From the NCBI RefSeq assembly GCF_003997935.1, contig NZ_RZQL01000017.1, forward strand, positions 9,356-46,127: a DNA stretch of 36,772 nucleotides. Direction: 5' to 3'. The translations under genes were made by a program, and so were the position numbers. The stretch is from Mesorhizobium sp. M7A.F.Ca.US.006.01.1.1 (GTDB taxonomy: Bacteria; Pseudomonadota; Alphaproteobacteria; Rhizobiales; Rhizobiaceae). The number at the start of each line of letters is the position of its first letter. Within the stretch, counting starts at the first letter, position 1. The notes beneath the pieces are model-generated. The model had not been told where the DNA came from, ran no database searches, and worked only from the letters and a program-made list of their open reading frames with translations. This document shows, in pieces, positions 30,800-36,772 of the stretch.

Positions 30800-32599
30800 A
30801 TGGCGCAAATCACCAGCGCAGACGAGCGCCGACGTTCGCTCAAGCCGCTCCGGCGCCTGTTCCCCTACATCACGCACTATCGCACACTGGTCGTCGGCGC
30901 CATCATCTCGCTGGTCATCGCGGCGGCAACCACGCTGGCGCTGCCGCTGGCGGTGCGACGCATGATCGATCATGGTTTCTCGTCGTCCAGCACCACCTTC
31001 ATTGCCGAATATTTCGCCGCCCTGGTGGCGATGGCCGCCGTGCTGGCGGCGGCATCGGCCGGCCGCTACTATTTCGTCATCACGCTGGGCGAGCGCGTCG
31101 TCGCCGATATCCGGCGCGATGTGTTTGCCCATGTGACGACGCTGTCGCCTGCCTTCTTCGACACCGCCCAGTCGGGCGAGATCGTGTCGCGGCTTGCCGC
31201 CGACACGACGCAGGTCAAGTCGGCGGTCGGCGCGACGGCTTCGGTGGCGCTGCGCAACGTCATCCTCGGCCTTGGCGCGGTGGGGATGATGGTCATCACC
31301 AGCCCGAAACTGTCCGGGTTGGTCATTGCCGCTATTCCTGTCATCGTGCTGCCGCTGGTCGCTTTCGGCCGTTCGGTGCGGCGCAAATCACGCCAGGCGC
31401 AGGATACGCTGGCCGATGCCACCGCCTATGCCAGCGAGCAGATCGGCGCGGTGCGTACGCTGCAGGCCTTCACCAATGAGAAGCTGGTCACCGGGCATTT
31501 CTCGGCTGCGGTGGAAGCTGCTTTCGGGGCGGCACGCTCCTCCATCTTCGCGCGCTCCTTCCTTACCTTCTTCGCCATTTTCACCATCTTCTCGTCCGTC
31601 GTGGCGGTGCTGTGGTTCGGCTCGCGCGACGTGCTCGAAGGCTCGATATCGCCGGGTACGCTCGGCCAGTTCCTGCTCTATTCGGTGTTCGCCGCCGGCG
31701 CACTTGGGGCGTTGTCGGAAGTCTGGGGTGAGCTTGCGCAAGCGGCGGGTGCCGCCGAACGGCTGACCGAGATCCTGGCCGAGAAGCCGGCGATCCAGGC
31801 TCCCGCCGATCCGAAGCCGCTGCCGGCCGTCGCCAAGGGCGCGATCGTCTTCGACAATGTCTCCTTCTCCTACCCGGCGAGGCCCGACCGTGCCGCCGTG
31901 CATGGCTTGAGCTTTCAGGTCATGCCCGGCGAGACGGTGGCGATCGTCGGGCCGTCAGGGGCCGGCAAGAGCACGGTTTTTTCACTGATCCTGCGCTTCT
32001 ACGATCCCGAAACAGGCAAGATCCTGATCGACGGCGTCGACGTGCGCGAGGCCGATCCCGTTTCGGTCCGCCAGCGCATCGCCATCGTGCCGCAGGACGT
32101 CACCATTTTCGCGGCAAGCGCGCGTGACAATATCGGTTTCGGCCGGCCGGGAGCCAGCAAGGCCGAAATCGAGACGGCGGCGAAGGATGCACTTGCCGAT
32201 GAATTCATCCTCAAGCTGGAAAAAGGCTATGACAGCCAGGTCGGGGAGCGCGGCGTGACGCTGTCAGGCGGCCAGCGCCAGCGGGTTGCGATCGCCCGCG
32301 CCATCCTGCGCGACGCCCCGATCCTGCTGCTCGACGAGGCCACCTCCGCCCTCGATGCCGAAAGCGAGACGCTGGTGCAGACGGCGTTGGAACGGCTGAT
32401 GCAGGGCCGCACCACGATCGTCATCGCCCATCGCCTGGCAACGGTGCTGAAGGCCGACAGGATCCTGGTCATGGATGGCGGCTCGATCGTCGAGGAAGGC
32501 ACGCATCAGAGCCTTGTCGCCAAGGGCGGGATCTATGCGCGGCTGGCCAAGCTGCAGTTCGAAACCGGCGCGAGCGCCTTCAGGGGCGCGGCGGAGTAG
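30800..32599 (+). CDS. ABC exporter (fused membrane and ATPase domains)
   Basis: A 599-residue half-transporter. Six membrane helices are at about 20-310. The ATPase is at about 340-580 with Walker A GPSGAGKST, signature LSGGQRQ, Walker B ILLLDEATSALD and H-loop IAHRL. It is of the MsbA/multidrug type in subfamily B and should work as a homodimer exporting lipids or hydrophobic compounds. Ribosome site GGAGG, spacing slightly long. The substrate is not deducible, and no partner gene is adjacent. Confidence 0.92.
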   Translation: MAQITSADERRRSLKPLRRLFPYITHYRTLVVGAIISLVIAAATTLALPLAVRRMIDHGFSSSSTTFIAEYFAALVAMAAVLAAASAGRYYFVITLGERVVADIRRDVFAHVTTLSPAFFDTAQSGEIVSRLAADTTQVKSAVGATASVALRNVILGLGAVGMMVITSPKLSGLVIAAIPVIVLPLVAFGRSVRRKSRQAQDTLADATAYASEQIGAVRTLQAFTNEKLVTGHFSAAVEAAFGAARSSIFARSFLTFFAIFTIFSSVVAVLWFGSRDVLEGSISPGTLGQFLLYSVFAAGALGALSEVWGELAQAAGAAERLTEILAEKPAIQAPADPKPLPAVAKGAIVFDNVSFSYPARPDRAAVHGLSFQVMPGETVAIVGPSGAGKSTVFSLILRFYDPETGKILIDGVDVREADPVSVRQRIAIVPQDVTIFAASARDNIGFGRPGASKAEIETAAKDALADEFILKLEKGYDSQVGERGVTLSGGQRQRVAIARAILRDAPILLLDEATSALDAESETLVQTALERLMQGRTTIVIAHRLATVLKADRILVMDGGSIVEEGTHQSLVAKGGIYARLAKLQFETGASAFRGAAE

Positions 32600-32944
32600 G
32601 CTTCGCGGCCCGCAGGCATTTCGAGAAGCCCGCCGGACTGCATGGGTCCGCTGCCCGTATTATCACAACCATCGAAATTGAATAAATATCTAAATTAGAT
32701 CAGTCTAAATACAGTCGTCATTTGCCGACTGTGCAGTCTTGTTGCGCAGGGATAAAGTACAAAAATCGTCTGGACTTCATTCCAGAGGGTAACGGGCGGC
32801 AGCTACACATCGTGACAATGAAGACTTGCGCGCGGCGGGCGCGGCGAGTGTGGAGCCGTGCGTCTATCAGACCGGCGTGAGCTTTTGCCGAATTCGGCGC
32901 GCCGGAAACGGTTGACCATCACTGATCCCAAGGAGGCAAATGCA
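32600..32944. other. AT-rich leader before the unrecognised gene
   Basis: 345 bases without a gene. Bases 32660-32720 are much richer in A+T than the surroundings and include the 11-base palindrome TCTAAATTAGA (about 32691-32701). Several TAAATA/TTGAAT-like hexamers could make a promoter, but none has standard spacing. The last part returns to average composition. Confidence 0.5.
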
Positions 32945-34015
32945 ATGAACGACTCCATAGTCACGTCGAAGAGAACACCCAAAGTCTCGCTGTCCAGTTC
33001 CATGGAATTTTACAACCGGGACGGATCGAAGCGTAAGAATGCGAGCCCATTCGTCGAACTGATGACCGGGCTGCGCAAGAAAACCAGCAGTGCTCTGCAA
33101 TCCGGCGCGGATCCCATCGCCGCGAGGGCGGAATTGCAGAAAGTGGTGGCAGGCAAGGAATGGACCGGCGCGCGTTCCATCCCGGCCAACAAGTCGATCA
33201 AGAAACTGGGCCGCAATATCGTTTCGGAAGCATTCCTCAGTTCCAGCATCCGTGTTTCGGAGCTGGCCGACAGTTTGGGCACCATTCACTTCCGGGACCA
33301 GCCAGGCGATGGCTCCTGGGGCCAGGACGTGTTCGGGACCCGTATCGATCTGGCGTCCGTCGGCTGGTATTGGGATGCCTGGGCGGAGGCCACCGACGAC
33401 GGCCTGGTCAAGAAAATCGAGACCTACCAGAATGTCGACACCTCCAAGATGGGTGGCTTTGTCCGTGCCGAGAATTTCAGCCCCGATGGCAGGGACTACA
33501 TAAGCGGTCACGCGGAAAGCGGCTTTTGCTGGGACTACACGCCGAGCCGTGACTGCCATCTGGAGATCCGCGCTTTGGTCGTGGAAACCTATTCGCGCAG
33601 CCGGCGAAGGCTCAGCGATCAGTGGATGCAGGTCAGCAACTGCCAGGTGAACCAGGAGAACTATATCACGGCCGGCTATTTCTCCAGCGGCATAGAAAGT
33701 TATGGGAAGGTGTTCCGGGACGTCGGGCCGAGTTCAGCCTATGTCGGCGACGGGGACCACAGCCAGAGCGATGATTCCCAGTACGGAACCAACAATACCT
33801 ACTATGGGAACCCGGATGTGGACATCGTGACCCGAGGCGACAGCCGGACGCTGGAGGTCAGCATTTCGCCCATCGGCCAAATGTACAAGGACCGGACCGT
33901 GAACTGTTTTCTTGGCGCTAGATCGCAGATGTTCGCGTCGCTGGACGACGTGACGGCCGATCTCTGGCAGGGAGGCACGTGGAAGGTCATAGAGCTGTTC
34001 GTCAGGGAGATCTGA
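32945..34015 (+). CDS. Unrecognised 356-residue protein
   Basis: The frame is well supported: ATG 32945 lies 8 bases after AAGGAGG, and the codon use is coding-like. There is no signal peptide or membrane segment. Residues 1-40 are Ser/Lys-rich and probably disordered. About 35-95 is helical (SPFVELMTGLRKK). From about 105 on it looks beta-rich, with many aromatic and acidic residues (FRDQPGDGSWGQDVFGTRID, YSRSRRRLSDQW, GDGDHSQSDDSQYGTNNTYY). Four cysteines lie in separate strands. No motif of a known enzyme, toxin or phage family is recognised. It stands alone with an AT-rich leader between an ABC exporter and a carboxypeptidase on the other strand, so late acquisition is possible. Confidence 0.8.
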   Translation: MNDSIVTSKRTPKVSLSSSMEFYNRDGSKRKNASPFVELMTGLRKKTSSALQSGADPIAARAELQKVVAGKEWTGARSIPANKSIKKLGRNIVSEAFLSSSIRVSELADSLGTIHFRDQPGDGSWGQDVFGTRIDLASVGWYWDAWAEATDDGLVKKIETYQNVDTSKMGGFVRAENFSPDGRDYISGHAESGFCWDYTPSRDCHLEIRALVVETYSRSRRRLSDQWMQVSNCQVNQENYITAGYFSSGIESYGKVFRDVGPSSAYVGDGDHSQSDDSQYGTNNTYYGNPDVDIVTRGDSRTLEVSISPIGQMYKDRTVNCFLGARSQMFASLDDVTADLWQGGTWKVIELFVREI

Positions 34016-34095
34016 CGGCAGATTCCGACTTGCCGGATGATGAGCAATCCGGGTTCTTCCATGCGGCGTGAGCAGGGATCATCTCATGGTCCCGC

Positions 34096-35580
34096 TCACG
34101 CTCCGTAGCGCCTCTTCAGATGTTCGGTGAAAAATGTTGCGTTGAGCTTTTCGCCGGTGGCGCGTTCGAGCAGGTCCGGCGTCGACCAGCGCGATCCCTG
34201 CGACCAGATCTTTTGGCGGCGCCAGTCGTTGATCGCCTCGAAATTGCCCTTGGCGAGATCCTCGTCGGCGGCAGGATGTTCTCGCGTCAATGCTGCCCAT
34301 TGCTGCGCCGCCATCATCGCGCCCAGCGTGTAGGACGGGAAGTAGCCGAAGGCGGCCCCTGGCCAATGCACGTCCTGCATCGGCCCGTCGGCGGGGTTGT
34401 CGATGGTGGAAAGGCCGAGATAGTCGCGCATCTTGGCGTCCCAGGCTTCGGGCAGGTCGGCCACTTCAAGCTTGCCGGCGACGAGCTCCTGTTCCAGTTC
34501 GTAGCGCAGGATGACATGCAGGGGATAGGTCACCTCGTCGGCATCGACGCGGATCAGCCCGCGCTCGACGCGATGCACATGCGGCAGGATATCGTCGAGC
34601 GACCAGGCTTCGCCGAGATGCTTTTCGACCACCGGCAGCGCCCAGTGCCAGAAGGCCGGGTTGCGGCCGAGCTGCTTTTCGACAAAAAGGCTCTGGCTTT
34701 CGTGCACGGCCATGCCGCGCGCCTTGCCGAGCGGCCAGTGCGACCATGCCTTCGGCAGGTTCTGCTCGTAGAGCGCATGGCCAGTCTCGTGCAGCACGCC
34801 CATCAGCGCGGACAGGAAGTCGGACGTCTTGTAGCGGGTGGTGATGCGCACGTCGCTCGGCACGCCGCCGCAGAAAGGGTGGTGCGACACCGACAGCGAT
34901 CCATGCGTCAGGTCGAAGCCGACCGCCGCCATCATGGCAAGACCAAGTTCGCGCTGCCGGTCGATCGCATAGGTGCCTGAGAGCGGCTTCAGCGGGCGCT
35001 TGCGCAGCCGGGCGTCCTGGATCGCCAGTGCCTCGGGCACAAAGCTTTTCAAGAAAGCCTTCAGGTCGGCGAACACTGGCGTGATGTCGGCGGTGCGGTT
35101 GCCGGGGTCGTACTGCTCCATCAGCGCGTCATAGGGGGCAAGGCCGAGCACGTCGGCACGCAGCGCCGCCTCTTCGCGCACCAGCGCCACGACGCCCTCC
35201 AGGGCCGGCTGAAAGCCTGCCCAGTCGTTCTTGGCGCGCAGGCCGCGCCATAACTGCTCGCAACGCATGCGCGCGGTCGTCTGGCGTTCGACGAATTCGA
35301 CCGGCAGGCAGGTCAGGTTGGTGTATTGGCGCCGCAGTTCCGAGACGGCGGTGCGCTGCTCTTCACCCAACGCTTCCTGCTCTGCCGCGGCGATCCAGTC
35401 TGCTATCTCCGGCGCCGTTGCCCTGGTGTGATACATGCCGGCCAGTGCCGACATCGCCTCGGCACGCTTCTCGCCGCCGCCGACGGCCATGTGCGTGGCC
35501 TCATCGGCACCGAGGATGGCCAGCGCATGCTCGAGCGCTTCGAGCTTGTGACCGAGGTCATCGAGTTTCTGAAAGGACAT
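34096..35580 (-). CDS. Carboxypeptidase Taq (peptidase M32)
   Basis: A 494-residue zinc carboxypeptidase. The metal site is HETGH (264-268) with a third ligand in MAVHESQSLF, and the M32-typical stretches DVRITTRYKTSDF and HVILRYELEQEL are present. It removes C-terminal residues from peptides in the cytosol, broad specificity except proline. ATG 35580 (MSFQKLDDLG) gives the family start; the upstream 19 codons are dismissed. It is a single gene, convergent with the unrecognised gene and divergent from the DUF1304 gene. Confidence 0.93.
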   Translation of the reverse strand: MSFQKLDDLGHKLEALEHALAILGADEATHMAVGGGEKRAEAMSALAGMYHTRATAPEIADWIAAAEQEALGEEQRTAVSELRRQYTNLTCLPVEFVERQTTARMRCEQLWRGLRAKNDWAGFQPALEGVVALVREEAALRADVLGLAPYDALMEQYDPGNRTADITPVFADLKAFLKSFVPEALAIQDARLRKRPLKPLSGTYAIDRQRELGLAMMAAVGFDLTHGSLSVSHHPFCGGVPSDVRITTRYKTSDFLSALMGVLHETGHALYEQNLPKAWSHWPLGKARGMAVHESQSLFVEKQLGRNPAFWHWALPVVEKHLGEAWSLDDILPHVHRVERGLIRVDADEVTYPLHVILRYELEQELVAGKLEVADLPEAWDAKMRDYLGLSTIDNPADGPMQDVHWPGAAFGYFPSYTLGAMMAAQQWAALTREHPAADEDLAKGNFEAINDWRRQKIWSQGSRWSTPDLLERATGEKLNATFFTEHLKRRYGA

Positions 35581-35721
35581 GGCGGTTTCCGTGATTGGGG
35601 ACGGCGCGAAAAGACACCAACGCAAATGCGTTGGCAACCCTCAGATGCCGTCGGGCAAATGCACCTTGCGCAGGCGATGCCGCGCATGGAATGCTGCCGG
35701 CGACGACGCAAGGGGGAAACA

Positions 35722-36075
35722 ATGATCGGCAACATCCTGGTCGGGCTGGTGGCCTTGATCCATGCCTACATCGTCTATCTGGAGATGGTGCTGTGGGACA
35801 CGCCGCGCGGGCACAAGGCTTTCAACCTGACCCCGGAATTCGCCAGTGCCTCGAAGGTGCTCGCCGCCAATCAGGGACTCTATAACGGGTTCCTCGCCGC
35901 CGGGCTGATCTGGGGGCTATGCCTTGATGCGGCCGGTTTCCAGGTCAAGGTCTTCTTTCTAGGTTGCGTGGCCATTGCCGGCCTCTATGGCGCGGCAACG
36001 GTCGGGCGCAAGATCCTGTTCATCCAGACCGTGCCGGCGGCGGTTGCCCTGATCGCGGTGTGGCTCGGCTGGTAA
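35722..36075 (+). CDS. DUF1304 small membrane protein
   Basis: A 117-residue inner-membrane protein with four hydrophobic helices and the family start IHAYIVYLEMVLWDTPRG, then AANQGLYNGFLAAGL. ATG 35722 follows AGGGGG. The family is common in bacteria and has no established function. Confidence 0.88.
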   Translation: MIGNILVGLVALIHAYIVYLEMVLWDTPRGHKAFNLTPEFASASKVLAANQGLYNGFLAAGLIWGLCLDAAGFQVKVFFLGCVAIAGLYGAATVGRKILFIQTVPAAVALIAVWLGW

Positions 36076-36151
36076 AAAAGGGCGCCCGCGGGATTGCACT
36101 CGAAGGCGCCAGGCGGTCCCTTCCTCTTGGACCGTTTCGGGCGCTATGGCT

Positions 36152-36580
36152 TCAGCCGTTCGGGTAATTGCCGCCGTCGGCGCCGTCGCCGATCATGAAG
36201 CCGCTACCGGTGTCGATCATCAGCCGCTGGTCGACATTGTCGAGACGGCGCAACAGGTCGTGGTATTGCGCGGCCGGTATCCTGCCATGGTCGGACGCGG
36301 CGACTTTCTCGGCCGCCTGGCTGATGTGGGTCGTGCGCATTTCCAGGCGTTCCGCCACGGCCGGGGTGATGTTGTTGGCCTGTCTCGCGTCCACGATGCC
36401 CTGCCGGACGCCCTGCACCTGTGCGATAAGCGCCTCGATACGCGGGCCGGTCATATCGGTTGGATCGGTCGCGTCGAGAGCGCCCTTGTGATGGCCCGCG
36501 GCATAGGCGCCGGCAAGCGGAACGGCGATGAGGAACGCCGTGAGTGTCGCAGTTCTAAGCGAGGTCTTGAAAGAGCGCAT
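36152..36580 (-). CDS. Secreted helical protein of unknown function
   Basis: A 142-residue protein; the first ~27 residues are a signal peptide (TATLTAFLIAVPLAGAYA, cut before AGHH). The mature part is mostly helical and charged (ALIAQVQGVRQGIVDARQAN, HISQAAEKVAASDHGRIPAA) and ends in a glycine-rich tail (GSGFMIGDGADGGNYPNG). It should be periplasmic or outer-surface. ATG 36580 follows GAGGAG; the frame upstream is a shadow. No named family is recognised with confidence. Confidence 0.78.
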   Translation of the reverse strand: MRSFKTSLRTATLTAFLIAVPLAGAYAAGHHKGALDATDPTDMTGPRIEALIAQVQGVRQGIVDARQANNITPAVAERLEMRTTHISQAAEKVAASDHGRIPAAQYHDLLRRLDNVDQRLMIDTGSGFMIGDGADGGNYPNG

Positions 36581-36772
36581 CACGCGTCTCCTCTTGTAGA
36601 GGAAGGCGGCGGTTGTCTGCCTGCCTTCCGGCCTTGGGCCGTCCGGTTCCGTCGCGTCGCGATGAGGGGATTCATCACCGGCGGTTCTCGGCCCGGGCGG
36701 GAAGCTAGGACCGCCATGCGACAATGTGTAATTAAAAAAAGATAATCTTTTCAGGCCTTGCCGGTCCTGATC

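Noticed and set aside
36728..36752. AAAAGATAATCTTTT near the right edge as a terminator
   Set aside because: The stem is A/T only and short; the adjoining gene is outside the window, so it cannot be judged.

Overview
The window looks like chromosomal DNA of an alphaproteobacterium of the order Rhizobiales, most likely Mesorhizobium or a close relative. The base composition is GC-rich with strong third-position GC. The pyruvate carboxylase is close in size and key-residue numbering to the Rhizobium etli enzyme, and a GapR (DUF2312) gene follows it. The intergenic palindromes are of kinds I associate with rhizobial genomes. The genus is an inference. There is no tRNA, rRNA, CRISPR array, transposase or phage gene.

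Left part (1-7665): a truncated phospholipase A2-like lipoprotein at the edge, a LysR regulator divergent from mmsA, a small secreted protein, and a GntR regulator divergent from a hydroxyproline catabolic operon (deaminase, FAD oxidase, 4-hydroxyproline 2-epimerase). That operon has a near-consensus promoter flanked and overlapped by TGATATATC-type operator sequences. The oxidase start lies in an inverted pair of repeats, which are translated as its N-terminus.

Middle (7666-18678): a complete branched-chain amino-acid ABC transporter (livH-livM-livG-livF, a small membrane protein, and a binding protein). LivG carries an Ala/Lys-rich linker and a helix-hairpin-helix-like C-terminal domain. 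Next come pyruvate carboxylase (anaplerosis) and GapR (chromosome topology).

Right part (18679-36772): mostly housekeeping and small stress or regulatory genes. These are a small palindrome-rich element, msrB, a second inverted repeat pair, a VWA-GNAT-MoxR group, probable 6S RNA upstream of 5-formyltetrahydrofolate cyclo-ligase, a YmdB-type phosphoesterase, a TerC-family membrane protein, an ArsR/SRPBCC/VOC cluster, yebC coupled to a SelW-like (Rdx) gene, a 49-residue glycine-zipper protein, a DUF1772/TetR divergent pair with tandem operator-like repeats, rpmE, an ABC exporter, an unrecognised 356-residue protein behind an AT-rich leader, an M32 carboxypeptidase, a DUF1304 membrane protein and a secreted helical protein.

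I see no clear new multi-gene defence or mobile system. The most unusual items are the LivG fusion, the repeat-encoded N-terminus of the oxidase, the unrecognised protein, the MITE-like element after gapR, and the duplicated 3' tail of mmsA.
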